A stretch of DNA of 64,000 bases, taken from contig CALSNA010000003.1 in assembly GCA_943787595.1 (NCBI GenBank), positions 186,001 to 250,000 on the forward strand. The letters run 5' to 3'. Source of the stretch: an uncultured Pseudomonadales bacterium (GTDB lineage Bacteria; Pseudomonadota; Gammaproteobacteria; Pseudomonadales; Balneatricaceae). Below, piece by piece: positions 1-13,454 of this stretch (position 1 is the first letter of the stretch; each line of letters opens with the position of its first letter). The position numbers and the translations under genes were made by a program. The notes beneath the pieces were generated by a model that was not told where the DNA came from, searched no databases, and worked only from the letters and a program-made list of their open reading frames with translations.

Positions 1-430
1 TCAGACTACATACCATTCTAAAGCCATTGTAGACAACAGCTAATTAACCTGAATGAGATATGTAAAAAACTAGCGATACAATGATTAATGCATTTGCACT
101 CCCTATAACATTAGTTTTTTCATATAGATGAACCAAGGTGGTTAGCGCAAGACTGAACATTATCATTGCAATGTCAGTAACAGCAGTCGTGTGTAGTCTT
201 ACTGGGCTATTTTACAGATTTATTGAAGACCATAAGGATACCTAGACATTTAGCCCAATAGATACAATAATAACGCTATGATCAAAGGCAAGAAGCATGA
301 TGGCAGTACCCCATAAAGACACTAACTGCTGCTAAGCAGCATCTAAAAATACAGGTGCAGGTAGTAAACCATAACTCAAATACATCTTCTTGATCACGGA
401 TAATGCTTCAGACACAATCTTAATTTCTTC
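1..430 (-). pseudogene. Decayed membrane-protein gene, cut by window edge
   Basis: One reading frame on the minus strand stays coherent for about 430 bases but carries four in-frame stops. The translated text is rich in hydrophobic segments separated by short polar loops, for example the stretches MLLAFDHSVIIVSIGLNV and DIAMIMFSLALTTLV, which look like membrane helices. I do not recognise the family. The frame continues past the left edge, so the end of the gene is outside the window. Stops made by substitution with the frame preserved suggest a gene that died by point mutation. Confidence 0.55.
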
Positions 431-573
431 ATATTATCAAAGGACTAGGCTAATTATCTCCATTGTAGCTAATGGCGACCCAAATTCATTTAATATCCGG
501 GCTGACGTCACGGTTAAATTTAACATAGCAATATACTGCTACACTTGGTACTAGGACTTAACAGTGAGGTATT

Positions 574-1026
574 ATGATAGACATAAAGGGAATCACAGAT
601 CATTTTGCTGTTGCCGGACAAATTAAGACATCTGACATGCAGGCAATCAAGGCATGGGGCGCTAAGCTGTTAATTAATAACCGACCAGATGGAGAACCAG
701 GTTTTAATGTGCATTCGAGCATTATAGAGACCGCATCCCAAGAAAATCAGCTGGATTACATTCACTTGCCAGTGATAGCCAGCCAACTGAGTATGAGCAA
801 TATCTCAGCCATGGCTAAAGCAGTTAACGGCTGTGACGGTAAGGTACTGGCTTTCTGTCGCACCGGTACACGATGTACTTATTTGTGGGCTCTCATGCAA
901 CCACCACATATAAGTACCTCAACAATTATTAGTATGGCAGCGGTCGCTGGCTATGATTTGGAAAATTTAAGAGGTTTGTTAAACCAACTACGTGACCGTT
1001 ACAGTATGCCTCCTAATCTTAACTGA
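574..1026 (+). CDS. TIGR01244-type sulfurtransferase / phosphatase-like protein
   Basis: The 150-residue protein resembles the TIGR01244 (DUF442, beta-lactamase-hydrolase-like) family, small proteins with a tyrosine-phosphatase fold. The P-loop CRTGTR is at residues 95-100 and is followed by YLWAL, matching the usual CxSGxR...LWAL pattern. The conserved NNRPDGE segment is at 35-41. Family members are proposed to act in sulfur transfer or sulfide metabolism, but the substrate here cannot be read from sequence. The family usually has Ser in the P-loop; this copy has Thr. The gene stands alone, divergent from the decayed gene on its left and convergent with uvrB. Confidence 0.8.
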   Translation: MIDIKGITDHFAVAGQIKTSDMQAIKAWGAKLLINNRPDGEPGFNVHSSIIETASQENQLDYIHLPVIASQLSMSNISAMAKAVNGCDGKVLAFCRTGTRCTYLWALMQPPHISTSTIISMAAVAGYDLENLRGLLNQLRDRYSMPPNLN

Positions 1027-1104
1027 TTCCATACGGATGGATTCTAATAAACCTTGTTAACCTTAAATCATTACCATCATGATAATATAAACCTTGTCAG
1101 TCAT

Positions 1105-3135
1105 TCAGGCACTGAGCAGCTGTTCTTTGAGAATATGCAGTTGATCACGATAATGCGACGCTGTCTCAAACTGCAAATTCTTAGCCGACTCATACATGGC
1201 ATCTTCAGTCTGGTTAATCAGACGGCTTAACTCACGAGGCGATAATTGACCTGCTTGTGCTGCATAATCAGGTTTGACCTCAGCTATTTTTCGGTTGCTT
1301 CGTTTACCATCTTTGGCTCTGTTGAGCTTGCCAGCATAGACGCCCTCCAGAATATCGGGCACTGATTTAACGACCCCTTTAGGAGTAATATTGTGTTGCT
1401 GATTAAAATGCAGTTGTTTAGACCGTCGCCGTTCAGTTTCAGACATAGCACGCTGCATAGAGCCAGTCATATTATCAGCGTACAGAATGGCTTTCCCATT
1501 CAGGTTACGAGCAGCTCGACCAATAGTCTGAATTAAAGATCGTTCTGAACGCAAAAAACCTTCTTTGTCAGCATCTAGAATAGCTACCAAAGCCACCTCT
1601 GGTATGTCTAGCCCTTCCCTGAGCAGGTTAATTCCTACCAATACATCGAACTTCCCTAAGCGCAGATCACGGATAATTTCTATCCGCTCTACCGTGTCAA
1701 TATCTGAATGTAGATAGCGTACCCGAATACCATGTTCAATCAAGTATTCAGTCAGATCCTCTGCCATTCGCTTGGTTAATACTGTGACCAATATACGTTG
1801 CCCTAATTGAGATCGTTGGTGAATTTCACCCATCAGATCATCCACTTGGTAGGTTGCTGGTCGGATTTCCAGTTCTGGATCAACGAGCCCTGTGGGACGT
1901 ACCACCTGCTCAACTACGGCATCAGCATGACTAGATTCATAGGCTCCAGGAGTAGCAGATACAAAAATCATCTGGGGTGAAATTTGTTCCCACTCTTCAA
2001 ATTGCATGGGCCGGTTATCCAATGCCGAAGGCAAGCGAAAGCCATATTCCACCAATGTTTCTTTGCGTGATCGATCACCTCGGTACATGGCTCCCAATTG
2101 AGGAATTGTGACATGAGACTCATCGACTACTAACAATGCATTAGCTGGAAGATAATCAAACAGTGTTGGCGGTGCCTCACCAGAGGCACGACCAGATAAG
2201 TAGCGGGAATAGTTCTCAATACCAGAGCAGTATCCCAATTCACGAATCATTTCTAAATCATAGCGCGTCCGCTGCTCAAGCCGTTGAGCTTCTACTTGCT
2301 TATCCAGATCACGAAATTGCAGCAAACGTGCCTGCAATTCAGCTTTAATATGGTCGATGGCCGTTAATAAAACCTCCCTAGGTGTGACATAGTGTGTTTT
2401 CGGATAAATAGTCAACCTGGGTACCCGTCCCCTGACATGTCCAGTTAAGGGATCAAAAAAACTTAGATGTTCAATTTCATCATCAAATAACTCCAAGCGT
2501 ACTGCCTCGTTATCGGATTCAGCTGGGAAAATATCAATTACATCACCTCTAACTCGGTAGGTAGCTCGATGGAAATCAGCTTCATTGCGTGTGTATTGCA
2601 ATTCAGCTAGACGCCGCAATACCGTACGCTGATCAATCTTGTCACCCCGGTTCAAGTGCAGCACCATGCGATGATAAGACTCTGGATCACCCAAACCATA
2701 GATGGCAGACACAGTAGCTACAATAATAACGTCCCTGCGTTCAAGCAATGCCTTAGTGGCTGACAGACGCATCTGCTCAATATGCTCATTAACCGAAGCA
2801 TCCTTATCAATGAAAGTGTCCGACGCAGGCACATACGCCTCTGGTTGGTAATAGTCGTAATAGGAAACAAAGTATTCCACTGCATTACGGGGGAAAAACG
2901 CCTTGAATTCTCCATACAATTGAGCTGCCAAAGTTTTATTGTGGGCAAGTATAATTGTAGGGCGTTGCACTGAATTAATAACTTCAGCAATAGTAAACGT
3001 CTTGCCTGAACCAGTCACGCCCAGCAGTGTTTGAGAGGCTAATCCTGCATTGATGCCGGTGATCAGCTTCTTAATGGCCATCGGCTGATCACCTGCTGGT
3101 ACAAATTCAGATTGCAACTCAAATACTTTGCTCAT
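1105..3135 (-). CDS. uvrB: UvrABC system protein B (excinuclease subunit)
   Basis: This is the damage-verifying helicase-like subunit of nucleotide excision repair. It is loaded on DNA by UvrA and recruits UvrC. From the ATG at 3135 the protein is 676 residues, the normal length. Walker A GVTGSGKT is at about 39-46, the beta-hairpin [12 protein letters not shown] at about 92-103, the DESH helicase box near the middle, and the UVR motif that binds UvrC in the last 40 residues. A GTG four codons upstream is possible, but MSKVFEL is the family-typical start. It is apparently monocistronic, with no other repair gene nearby. Confidence 0.98.
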   Translation of the reverse strand: MSKVFELQSEFVPAGDQPMAIKKLITGINAGLASQTLLGVTGSGKTFTIAEVINSVQRPTIILAHNKTLAAQLYGEFKAFFPRNAVEYFVSYYDYYQPEAYVPASDTFIDKDASVNEHIEQMRLSATKALLERRDVIIVATVSAIYGLGDPESYHRMVLHLNRGDKIDQRTVLRRLAELQYTRNEADFHRATYRVRGDVIDIFPAESDNEAVRLELFDDEIEHLSFFDPLTGHVRGRVPRLTIYPKTHYVTPREVLLTAIDHIKAELQARLLQFRDLDKQVEAQRLEQRTRYDLEMIRELGYCSGIENYSRYLSGRASGEAPPTLFDYLPANALLVVDESHVTIPQLGAMYRGDRSRKETLVEYGFRLPSALDNRPMQFEEWEQISPQMIFVSATPGAYESSHADAVVEQVVRPTGLVDPELEIRPATYQVDDLMGEIHQRSQLGQRILVTVLTKRMAEDLTEYLIEHGIRVRYLHSDIDTVERIEIIRDLRLGKFDVLVGINLLREGLDIPEVALVAILDADKEGFLRSERSLIQTIGRAARNLNGKAILYADNMTGSMQRAMSETERRRSKQLHFNQQHNITPKGVVKSVPDILEGVYAGKLNRAKDGKRSNRKIAEVKPDYAAQAGQLSPRELSRLINQTEDAMYESAKNLQFETASHYRDQLHILKEQLLSA

Positions 3136-4114
3136 ACTTGATTTCACTTAGATAGCACCACTAGCTATGCAAAAAACTTGTCTACATAAGGTTATTATAC
3201 ACAGCCAGAGATCATAACGGTGTCTGGCTCATGATGTGGAAAGTTTAATACTGGGATACAAAAAATACTCATTCCCAGTTCGTATTGTCATTGAGTCATC
3301 CATGTATAAAATGCCTTTACTGAATAAAATAACCTAAGACTAATTGGAATAGTAAACACTTACCGACAGTGCAAAAACAGGGGCTTGCAGCTTTGAAAAA
3401 ATTAAGCTGTAGCTACTCTATTTGCGTATATGTTCCTTCATATGGGTAATATCAAATATCTTTCAGTCACTGTAGTGAATTAGAGTGGCCATAATTTTGT
3501 TCTGACACTCAATTAATACCGAAAGTAAATTTTGTTTTTCTACAATCGATTAAAACTAAAGTAACGCGGATAATTCTCAACAACCAGTGATCTACAAATA
3601 TTATTTACAGAGCAAAACCCATGTAATGATCTATCCATAGGGCAATTCCAGTGGTATAGCTGGATGAAACCAGATATTCTGTAGAATTTAGAGTAGATGG
3701 ATCAAACTGTACGATGAACTCAATTTAATTCAGGAAAAACACTAGGCGCTTTATTCACAACGTCTGAAATATGGTGCTCAACACTCACTGAATGACTGGT
3801 ATTAGACCTTAAAACGAATAGGGCACATAAAACGAATAGGGCACATAAAACAGATATAGATCAGCTGATCTGTTGGTAATCAGAAAGATATAGTATTTTT
3901 AATCTTGGTAAACTACACATTAATGGAGCCATAGTTTCTTTTATATCGCCTCTGTTGCCGTATTATAGGAAATACTTGCAATGTGACTGGTAGCCCATTG
4001 CAAGTTATAGATGCACAGGGGCAAGAACTCAATACGGCCAAACTGACCTTCTGCCTTGCAGCCGATACAAAGGAACTGGTAAATAATTAATGGTATCTGT
4101 GATATGAATTTGAC
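3136..4114. other. About 980 bases without an intact gene
   Basis: The stretch between uvrB and sucD is AT-rich and has no convincing gene. It holds an 18-base tandem repeat at 3811-3851. It also holds a short coherent plus-strand frame at about 3975-4090, ending ELNTAKLTFCLAADTKELV and then a stop, which may be the tail of a lost gene. No tRNA or strong terminator was seen. Confidence 0.5.
3811..3851. repeat. 18-base tandem repeat, two copies plus a partial third
   Basis: The unit AAAACGAATAGGGCACAT occurs at 3811-3828 and 3829-3846, followed by AAAAC. Both copies are identical. It lies in the gene-free stretch between uvrB and sucD and is best explained as a recent local slippage duplication. 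Confidence 0.9.
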
Positions 4115-4987
4115 CTACCAACCGGTGATTTCAGCTAACGCCGTGCTAATATCAGCTAGAGAACGCACAGTCTTGACGCCAGCGGCGCTTAATGCTGCAA
4201 ATTTTTCATCTGCGGTACCCTTTCCACCAGAAATGATGGCTCCAGCATGACCCATGCGCTTGCCCGCAGGCGCAGTTACCCCTGCGATATAGGACACAAC
4301 TGGTTTACTGACATTAGCTTTGATATAAGCTGCTGCTGTTTCTTCAGCAGTGCCTCCAATTTCACCAATCATTACCATGGCAGCAGTAGCTGGATCCTGC
4401 TCAAATAAGGCCAGAACATCAGTGAAGTTAGTGCCCGTAATGGGATCACCACCAATACCTACACAAGTGGACTGGCCAAAACCTGCATCAGTGGTCTGTT
4501 TTACTGCTTCATAAGTTAGCGTACCTGAACGAGATACAATGCCTACTTTGCCCGGTAGATGAATATGCCCAGGCATAATACCAATTTTACACTCACCTGG
4601 TGTAATGATTCCGGGACAATTAGGGCCGATCAAACGAACCCCCAACTCATCACATTTGACCTTGCAAACCAGCATATCAAGAGTAGGAATACCTTCAGTA
4701 ATAACAACAATCAAGGTTATTCCTGCATGAGCAGCTTCCAGGATAGAATCCTTGCAAAACGGTGCTGGCACATATATTACACTGGCTGTAGCACCGGTGC
4801 TGGCCACAGCGTCAGACACGGTATTAAAAACCGGTCGGCCTAGGTGTTTAGTTCCACCTTTACCAGGCGTTACACCACCGACTAAATCAGTGCCATAAGC
4901 AATAGCCTGTTGCGAATGGAATGTGCCTTGGCTACCAGTAAACCCCTGACAAATGACTTTGGTATTATTATCAATCAGAATACTCAT
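4115..4987 (-). CDS. sucD: Succinyl-CoA synthetase alpha subunit
   Basis: SucD is the alpha subunit of the ADP/GDP-forming succinate-CoA ligase of the TCA cycle. It carries the CoA-binding Rossmann domain and the phosphohistidine. The protein is 290 residues, the usual length. CoA-binding segment [10 protein letters not shown] lies near residues 15-24 and [10 protein letters not shown] in the middle. The active-site loop GHAGAII, whose His is phosphorylated, is near residue 246. Its start overlaps the end of sucC by four bases, indicating translational coupling. It is the last gene of the sdh-suc cluster. Confidence 0.98.
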   Translation of the reverse strand: MSILIDNNTKVICQGFTGSQGTFHSQQAIAYGTDLVGGVTPGKGGTKHLGRPVFNTVSDAVASTGATASVIYVPAPFCKDSILEAAHAGITLIVVITEGIPTLDMLVCKVKCDELGVRLIGPNCPGIITPGECKIGIMPGHIHLPGKVGIVSRSGTLTYEAVKQTTDAGFGQSTCVGIGGDPITGTNFTDVLALFEQDPATAAMVMIGEIGGTAEETAAAYIKANVSKPVVSYIAGVTAPAGKRMGHAGAIISGGKGTADEKFAALSAAGVKTVRSLADISTALAEITGW

Positions 4988-6153
4988 TGCACGCCTCCAG
5001 CAGCGATCACAACCTGTTGTGCAGCATCCGTCAGGCTGGTTGCAGCAATTATATCAAGACCACTTGTGGCCAACTTCTGACCACCAAGTTCAGCATTATT
5101 ACCTTCCAGTCGCACCACCACCGGCACGGCTACACCAACCTCACGCACTGCATTGATAATGCCTTCAGCAATTAGATCACAACGTACAATGCCTCCAAAT
5201 ATATTTACTAATACAGCAGCTACCCGATCATCGGAAAGAATAATCTTAAACGCTTCTGTTACCCGTTCCTTGGTTGCACCACCACCAACGTCCAGGAAAT
5301 TAGCTGGAAAACCACCATATAGAGCTACCATATCCATAGTACCCATGGCCAAGCCAGCACCATTAACCATACAACCAATAGTACCCTCTAGCGCCACATA
5401 ATTTAGATCCCAAGAGTCTGCGTGAGATTCTCGCTCATCTATCTGTGAAGGGTCATGCAAAACTTGAATATCCTGATGACGATGGACAGCGTTGCTATCA
5501 ATCACCACCTTTGCATCCAGACAGTGCAAGTTGCCTTGCTTGGTGACCACAAGTGGATTGATTTCCAATAAAGCTAAATCTTTATCTTGAAATAATTTGG
5601 CGAGTCCCAGAAAAATTTGAGTAAATTGTTTAATCTGATTATCTCGCAACCCTAGTTTGAAAGCTAACTCACGGCCTTGATGGGGTTGAGCTCCAGTTAG
5701 TGGGTCAATGATGGCCTTAAGAATCTTTTCTGGTGTTTTCTGAGCCACTTGTTCGATTTCTACCCCACCTTCGGTGGATGCCATAAACACAATTCGGCAG
5801 GTACTACGATCAACTACAGCACCCAGATAAAGTTCAGACGCAATATCAGTGCAATTTTCAATATATATCTTGGTTACTGGTTGACCAGCAGGATCAGTCT
5901 GGTAGGTGACCATACGCTGTCCCAACCACTGATGAGCAAAATCAGTCACTTCCTGCTTGCTTGTAACCAATTTTACACCACCTGCCTTACCACGACCGCC
6001 TGCATGGATTTGGGCCTTGACCACCCATTTATCACCACCAATTTTATCAACAGCGGCCATAGCTGCTGCAACCGTGTCTACAGCATAACCCTTAGAAACT
6101 GGTAATCCATATTCAGCAAATAATTGCTTACCTTGATATTCATGAAGGTTCAT
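4984..6153 (-). CDS. sucC: Succinyl-CoA synthetase beta subunit
   Basis: SucC supplies the ATP-grasp nucleotide site and the C-terminal domain that pairs with SucD. At 389 residues it is the normal length. The start [12 protein letters not shown] is family-typical. The glycine-rich ATP-grasp loop [10 protein letters not shown] is at 51-60, and the C-terminal [11 protein letters not shown] and VRLEGNNAE segments are conserved. It overlaps sucD by four bases and lies 131 bases downstream of lpd. Confidence 0.98.
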   Translation of the reverse strand: MNLHEYQGKQLFAEYGLPVSKGYAVDTVAAAMAAVDKIGGDKWVVKAQIHAGGRGKAGGVKLVTSKQEVTDFAHQWLGQRMVTYQTDPAGQPVTKIYIENCTDIASELYLGAVVDRSTCRIVFMASTEGGVEIEQVAQKTPEKILKAIIDPLTGAQPHQGRELAFKLGLRDNQIKQFTQIFLGLAKLFQDKDLALLEINPLVVTKQGNLHCLDAKVVIDSNAVHRHQDIQVLHDPSQIDERESHADSWDLNYVALEGTIGCMVNGAGLAMGTMDMVALYGGFPANFLDVGGGATKERVTEAFKIILSDDRVAAVLVNIFGGIVRCDLIAEGIINAVREVGVAVPVVVRLEGNNAELGGQKLATSGLDIIAATSLTDAAQQVVIAAGGVQ

Positions 6154-6284
6154 TAAATTAACCTATAATTGTGTGCTGCTTCATTATTGGAAGCCCAGTG
6201 TTAGCGATAAAAATATAGATGCGATCTGTGACATTAGACTATGCCAAGACGCATTCTAAACCTACAAATTTAATTCAAACGATT

Positions 6285-7739
<1,455 letters not shown>

Positions 7740-7794
7740 TTAGGTCATGTTTGTAACAAATCAGGTCGGCAATATTCAACTTACAGGATTACTG

Positions 7795-9009
7795 TTAGAT
7801 TTCAAGTAACACCCGGGCAGGATCTTCTAACAAATCCTTGATAGTGACTAAAAACTGTACTGCTTCCTTGCCATCAATCATACGGTGATCATATGAAAGT
7901 GCCGAGTACATCATAGGCCGAATTACTACCTTTCCTTTTTCAGCTATTGGCCGTTCCTGAATTTTATGCATACCCAGGATAGCTGTCTGTGGTGGGTTCA
8001 GGATAGGAGTCGACAGTAGGGAACCAAAAACCCCCCCGTTGGTGATTGTAAAAGTGCCACCCTGCATATCTGCTATGCTGAGTTTACCTTCACGACCAAG
8101 CAATGCCAGTTCAGCAATGCCCTTTTCAATATCTGCCAAACTCATACCATCCGTGTCACGCAGAATTGGAACGACTAGACCACGCTCCGTTGATACAGCC
8201 ACACCAATATCTTGGTATCCGTGATAAACCATATCATGGCCGTCCAGAGAAGCATTCACTGCTGGAAAGCGTTTCAATGCCTCGGTGGCGGCTTTGACAA
8301 AAAACGACATAAACCCTAACCGAGTGCCATTGTGAATCTGTTCAAAAAGACCCTTATATTGACTACGCAAATCCATAACCGGCTGCATATTGATCTCATT
8401 GTAGGTTGTTAGCATAGCAGCATCATTTTGGGCCGCTACCAACCGCTTAGCTATGGTAGAACGCAACCTTGTCATGGGAACCCGCTTTTCAGCTCGCTCA
8501 CTGATTGTAGCAATCTGGCTGGGTATTGTGGTGACAGGTGTTTCAACGGTTGAGGGTTTAGCTGATTCAGCTTGCGCCTGCTGCAAATGACGCAACACGT
8601 CATCCTTGCTAAGGCGACCAGCCTTGCCAGTACCATGAATCTGCCTGGCATCCAGATTATTTTCTTCCAGTAGCTTGCGCACTGCTGGGCCAGATATCTC
8701 AGCGTTATCTACAACAGCCTGGGAGGTTCCCGCAATTTTAGACTCTACAGCAGCTGCTGTAGCAGTGGCTACACCAGCTGTAAAGGTGGCAATCACCTGT
8801 TGGCTCAATACAGTTTCGCCTGCACCCAACATAATAATTTCCAAACAACCATCGGCTGGAGCTACCACCTCCAATACGACTTTATCGGTCTCAATATCAA
8901 CAATTAGTTCATCGCGTTGACATACCTCACCCGGCTTTTTGTGCCAAGCTGCTATGGTGCCGTCGGCTACAGACTCAGGAAAACTGGGCGCTTTAATTTC
9001 AATGGACAT
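7795..9009 (-). CDS. sucB: 2-oxoglutarate dehydrogenase E2, dihydrolipoyl succinyltransferase
   Basis: SucB forms the core of the 2-oxoglutarate dehydrogenase complex and passes succinyl groups from the SucA-bound intermediate to CoA. The 404-residue protein has one lipoyl domain with the lipoylated Lys at 43 ([10 protein letters not shown]), a peripheral E1/E3-binding domain starting near 104 ([15 protein letters not shown]), and an acyltransferase domain with the catalytic SYDHRMIDG near residue 370. Linkers are rich in Ala, Thr and Ser. It lies 53 bases after sucA and 67 before lpd, in one transcription unit. Confidence 0.98.
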   Translation of the reverse strand: MSIEIKAPSFPESVADGTIAAWHKKPGEVCQRDELIVDIETDKVVLEVVAPADGCLEIIMLGAGETVLSQQVIATFTAGVATATAAAVESKIAGTSQAVVDNAEISGPAVRKLLEENNLDARQIHGTGKAGRLSKDDVLRHLQQAQAESAKPSTVETPVTTIPSQIATISERAEKRVPMTRLRSTIAKRLVAAQNDAAMLTTYNEINMQPVMDLRSQYKGLFEQIHNGTRLGFMSFFVKAATEALKRFPAVNASLDGHDMVYHGYQDIGVAVSTERGLVVPILRDTDGMSLADIEKGIAELALLGREGKLSIADMQGGTFTITNGGVFGSLLSTPILNPPQTAILGMHKIQERPIAEKGKVVIRPMMYSALSYDHRMIDGKEAVQFLVTIKDLLEDPARVLLEI

Positions 9010-9062
9010 TATGTTCCCTTTTACATAAATATTTACAAACTGACAGACTGTTTCTAAAACAG

Positions 9063-11897
9063 TTAATCAATCCCTAACGCATGTTCAATCAATGCTTGCT
9101 GCTCTGCCATATGCACCGATATATAGCCACATGCAGGTGCTGCTGATGCTGGACGGGCAGCAAAATCAAGCTGCAAGCTACTGTTATGGTTATATAATGC
9201 CCGGCGCATGTGATGCTGACTACAATACCAGGCGCCCTGATTAAGGGGTTCTTCCTGGCACCAAATAACCGCATCAATACTAGAGTAGCTATGTAACAGT
9301 TGCACCAGATCACTAGCAGGAAATGGATACAGCTGTTCAATTCTGACAATGGCTATATTCTCAAGCTGACGCTCTTTACGTAGAGCTACCAGATCGTAAT
9401 ACACCTTCCCACTAGTCAGCACCATGCGTTTTACTGTTTGTTTGTTGGTCACATGGGGATCATCAATGACAGTTAGGAATGAACCTTCAGATAGTTCATC
9501 AAGGCTTGAAACAGCAGCTTTATGACGTAATAGGCTCTTAGGTGTCATCACTACCAACGGCTTACGTAGGGGTCTGATCACCTGACGACGCAACATATGA
9601 AATATTTGTGCTGGGGTTGTGGGCACACAAACCTGAATATTGTGTTCGGCACACAGTTGCAGATAACGCTCTAAACGAGCTGAAGAATGCTCAGGTCCTT
9701 GACCTTCATAACCATGGGGCAATAGCATAGTCAGACCACACAGGCGAGCCCATTTATGTTCACCACTGGTAATAAACTGGTCAATCACAACTTGAGCGCC
9801 ATTCGCGAAGTCACCAAATTGAGCTTCCCATATGACCAATGTATTGGGCGAAGTCGTAGCATAACCATATTCAAAAGCTAAAACTGCTTCTTCAGACAAC
9901 AATGAGTCGAAAATATTAAACTTGGGTTGACCTTCAACTAAATTTTGTAGAGGCACATAGGAACCACTACTTTTCTGATCGTGCAATACCGCATGACGAT
10001 GAGAAAAAGTACCACGACCAACATCCTGGCCAGTGATACGAATAGGGTAACCCTCTGACAACAGAGTTGCATAAGCCATATTTTCTGCAAAGCCCCAATT
10101 AACACTCATTGCTCCAGCAGCCATTTTACGGCGATCATCAATAATCTTATTGACTTGGCGCTGTAACACGAACCCTTCTGGCAATTGGTTCATGGACTGA
10201 CTCAATTGTTTTAGTAATTGCGGATTCACTCGAGTATCACATTTTGCGGTCCATTCATGCCCAAGGTAAGGCTTCCAATCCACAAACAGGGCTGTATCTG
10301 GTGTGCTGGCAAGGGCCTTAGCAACCATATTCCCCTGATCTAAGGCACATCGATAGTCGGATTGAATTTCAGCAACCTGGGCTGGTGTAATTATTTCTTC
10401 AGCGATTAATTTTTCAGCGTATGAGCTACATACAGTCTTGTGTGAGCGAATCGTCTCATACATCAATGGTTGGGTACCAGAAGGCTCATCTGCCTCATTG
10501 TGACCACGCCGACGGTAACATACCAAGTCAATGACTACGTCACGATGAAATTCGTTACGGTAATCCAAAGCCAACTCAGATACAAAAATAACCGCTTCCG
10601 GGTCATCACCATTAACATGAAAGATGGGTACATCAATAAATTTCGCAACATCGGTACAATAGTTAGTAGAACGGGTATCCTCTCTGTTGCTAGTAGTAAA
10701 ACCAATCTGGTTATTTACCACAATGTGGATGGTACCACCCGTTTTATAGGCCCTGGTCTGAGACATCTGTAGTGTCTCCATGACCACACCCTGACCAGAG
10801 AAAGCTGCATCCCCATGAATGCAAATAGGCACCACTGAGGTCCCAATCTTATCCTGGCGACGTTCCTGACGCGCTCTAACAGACCCTTCCACTACTGGCG
10901 ACACAATTTCAAGATGTGATGGATTGAACGCCATAGCCATATGCACTTCACCACCTTTAGTCATAACATTGGTAGAAAAGCCCTGATGGTATTTGACGTC
11001 GCCTGAAGTATCTAGTGGCCTCTTGCCTTCAAATTCACCAAATAAATCTGCTGGGTTCTTGCCAAAGATATTAACTAATACGTTAAGCCGGCCTCGGTGA
11101 GCCATACCAATCACTATTTCTTTAGCATTGCTCGCACCAGCACCTTGAACAATCACATCCAGCATTGGAATCAAACTTTCACCACCTTCCAAGCCAAACC
11201 GCTTGGCTCCAGCGAAACGGGAACCAAGGTATTTTTCTAGACCTTCGGCAACACACAGGCGCTCAAGGATGTGACATCGTTTTTCATCTTCGTAACGCGG
11301 ATGGCTGAGAACTGATTCAACACGCTGACGAATCCAGCGCTTTTCGAGCATATCGACGATATGCATGTATTCAACGCCCACGGTAGAGCAATAAGTCTGT
11401 CGCAACGATGAAATGATATCGGCCAGGGGTATTTCATCAACCCCAAAAAAAGATACACCAAGCTGAAAAACCGTATCCCTATCGGCATCTGAGAGTTCAT
11501 AATACTTTAACTCAAGATCACTTATCCTGGGCTTATCAGACAAGTTTAACGGGTCAAGATCCGCTATCCGATGACCACGAAAACGATAAGCCAGCATTAA
11601 TGCCAGTACTTTAACTTGCTTACGTTCGTGTACATCACTAACGGAACATGCAGTTACTGGATGAGACTTGTTCTGGTTCTTAGCCAGTAATAGAAAGTGT
11701 TCTCGAACCGGTGCATGAGGTACATCAGCGATGACGGAATCTATGATCCTAGGCAGTTGATCAAACTCATGGCGCCATTGTTCAGGGATTGAATTGGGAT
11801 TACGCAGGTATATTTCGTAAAGTTCTTCAATGTAGGCAAGGTTGCCTCCGGAGAAATGAGACACGAGCCTCTGTTGTTCCATCATGCTATTTTGCAT
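9063..11897 (-). CDS. sucA: 2-oxoglutarate dehydrogenase E1 component
   Basis: This is the thiamine-diphosphate enzyme that decarboxylates 2-oxoglutarate in the TCA cycle. It is 944 residues from the ATG at 11897, a normal length. That ATG has a GGTGA ribosome site about seven bases upstream; an adjacent TTG is less likely. Conserved blocks include [23 protein letters not shown], the GHNEADEP segment and the C-terminal [11 protein letters not shown]. An unusually long gap of about 840 bases separates it from sdhB, so it may have its own promoter. Confidence 0.98.
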   Translation of the reverse strand: MQNSMMEQQRLVSHFSGGNLAYIEELYEIYLRNPNSIPEQWRHEFDQLPRIIDSVIADVPHAPVREHFLLLAKNQNKSHPVTACSVSDVHERKQVKVLALMLAYRFRGHRIADLDPLNLSDKPRISDLELKYYELSDADRDTVFQLGVSFFGVDEIPLADIISSLRQTYCSTVGVEYMHIVDMLEKRWIRQRVESVLSHPRYEDEKRCHILERLCVAEGLEKYLGSRFAGAKRFGLEGGESLIPMLDVIVQGAGASNAKEIVIGMAHRGRLNVLVNIFGKNPADLFGEFEGKRPLDTSGDVKYHQGFSTNVMTKGGEVHMAMAFNPSHLEIVSPVVEGSVRARQERRQDKIGTSVVPICIHGDAAFSGQGVVMETLQMSQTRAYKTGGTIHIVVNNQIGFTTSNREDTRSTNYCTDVAKFIDVPIFHVNGDDPEAVIFVSELALDYRNEFHRDVVIDLVCYRRRGHNEADEPSGTQPLMYETIRSHKTVCSSYAEKLIAEEIITPAQVAEIQSDYRCALDQGNMVAKALASTPDTALFVDWKPYLGHEWTAKCDTRVNPQLLKQLSQSMNQLPEGFVLQRQVNKIIDDRRKMAAGAMSVNWGFAENMAYATLLSEGYPIRITGQDVGRGTFSHRHAVLHDQKSSGSYVPLQNLVEGQPKFNIFDSLLSEEAVLAFEYGYATTSPNTLVIWEAQFGDFANGAQVVIDQFITSGEHKWARLCGLTMLLPHGYEGQGPEHSSARLERYLQLCAEHNIQVCVPTTPAQIFHMLRRQVIRPLRKPLVVMTPKSLLRHKAAVSSLDELSEGSFLTVIDDPHVTNKQTVKRMVLTSGKVYYDLVALRKERQLENIAIVRIEQLYPFPASDLVQLLHSYSSIDAVIWCQEEPLNQGAWYCSQHHMRRALYNHNSSLQLDFAARPASAAPACGYISVHMAEQQALIEHALGID

Positions 11898-12735
11898 CAA
11901 ATATCACCAAATCAAGCAATTTAAAACCATGCCAGAGTCCATAAAAACCATAATAAAACTGCGGCATGTTGTTAGGGAACATTAATAAAATGCACTCAGC
12001 CTATTGCACGATTGTCTCTTGGATTGTCGTTTTTATTTTAAAATTATCACGAGGCGTTGCGGACAATTTTACTAATATGAATTTGGCAAACGGTAAATTA
12101 GATATTTATTATTATAACGATTGGGGTTAGTTATAGCTACCGCAACTCATGGTATAAGGAGGAACCAAATAATTCAGGACTGGTATAAAGCCACTGACTG
12201 GGACAATGGAACAAAATATCAAAGCACTAATTTGAAGTCTGCCTGTTTTGAAAAACACCTTCGTAAGGTTAAAGACTGATCTTACTACTCGGATCAATTC
12301 CTGTTTCCTTTTTCCTTTTATTTTAATCGGTTATGGCTGAAACATAAGATATAGAGTTGGTTATCCAGTTCAGGCAGGATAGGTTAGATCACTTACGATC
12401 ACTCATTACCAATGGGTCTGCAATTTTCAGCCAAGACGATATTATTTGTATTATTACATTAAAACGATGCGGAACTGCAATTACAAAATTCATCAGTGAG
12501 CGCTCAACCCAATAATGAAATCTCATTTCTGGCTTTGATGTCTAGGTCAGCAAGTTGACAATTAAACTGACCTCATTACAACCCGCACTAATTGATTATC
12601 AGAGATGGATTAACATACTGGTTAAATCATACACATAGGTTTTAAGCAATGTTTACATGACCCAAAACACTACGACGTGGCATGAGTCAATTGTAAATAT
12701 TTGCAACACTAAGTTGTTTGTATACAAATTATCCC
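11898..12735. other. About 840 bases between sucA and sdhB without an intact gene
   Basis: In related bacteria sdhB and sucA are usually close together. Here the gap is AT-rich and mostly featureless. One plus-strand frame at 12151-12279 reads coherently for 42 codons (…QDWYKATDWDNGTKYQS… to HLRKVKD and stop) and may be a relic, but I recognise no family. The sucA promoter must lie near the left end. Confidence 0.4.
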
Positions 12736-13440
12736 TTACGTAGCACGATCCAGCAGCATATTACGAATGTGGCCAATTGCTCTGGTTGGGTTCAAACCCT
12801 TGGGACAGACATTAACGCAATTCATAATACCATGACAACGGAATACACTAAATGGATCATCTAATTCGGCCAACCGTTCCTGAGTGGCAGTATCGCGGCT
12901 GTCAGCCAAAAATCTGTACGACTGCAGCAAGCCAGCAGGGCCAATGAATTTATCGGGGTTCCACCAGAAAGAGGGGCATGCCGTAGAGCAGCAGGCACAC
13001 AGAATGCACTCATACAAACCATCCAGCTTAGCGCGTTCTTGTGGAGTCTGCAGCCTCTCTATGGCAGGTGCAGGTGTATCATTCAACAAGTAAGGTTTTA
13101 CTTTTTCATACTGCTTATAGAACTGGCCCATATCAACGACTAGGTCGCGCACCACCGGCAAACCTGGCAACGGACGTAAGACTAATTTATTTTTCTTGAC
13201 ACACGATGACAGTGGAGTGATACAGGCGAGCCCATTTTTGCCATTGATATTCATTCCATCAGAGCCACACACACCTTCACGGCAAGAGCGCCGGAATACC
13301 ACCGAGCTGTCTTGTTCCTTAATTGAGAACAGCACATCAAGCACCATGAGATCTTTCCCACTGGTATCAACTTGAAAGTCTTGCATATGTGGTTTTTCAT
13401 CTTGTTCAGGATGGTAGCGGTAAATACTAACATTCAACAT
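12736..13440 (-). CDS. sdhB: Succinate dehydrogenase iron-sulfur subunit
   Basis: SdhB carries the three Fe-S clusters that move electrons from SdhA flavin to the membrane quinone site. The 234-residue protein has the [2Fe-2S] ligands in RRSCREGVCGSDGMNI, and the [4Fe-4S] and [3Fe-4S] ligands in CILCACCSTACP and CVNVCPKGLNP. The length is normal. It follows sdhA by 14 bases and ends the sdhCDAB unit. Confidence 0.98.
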   Translation of the reverse strand: MLNVSIYRYHPEQDEKPHMQDFQVDTSGKDLMVLDVLFSIKEQDSSVVFRRSCREGVCGSDGMNINGKNGLACITPLSSCVKKNKLVLRPLPGLPVVRDLVVDMGQFYKQYEKVKPYLLNDTPAPAIERLQTPQERAKLDGLYECILCACCSTACPSFWWNPDKFIGPAGLLQSYRFLADSRDTATQERLAELDDPFSVFRCHGIMNCVNVCPKGLNPTRAIGHIRNMLLDRAT

Positions 13441-13454
13441 TATTATGCAATTCC

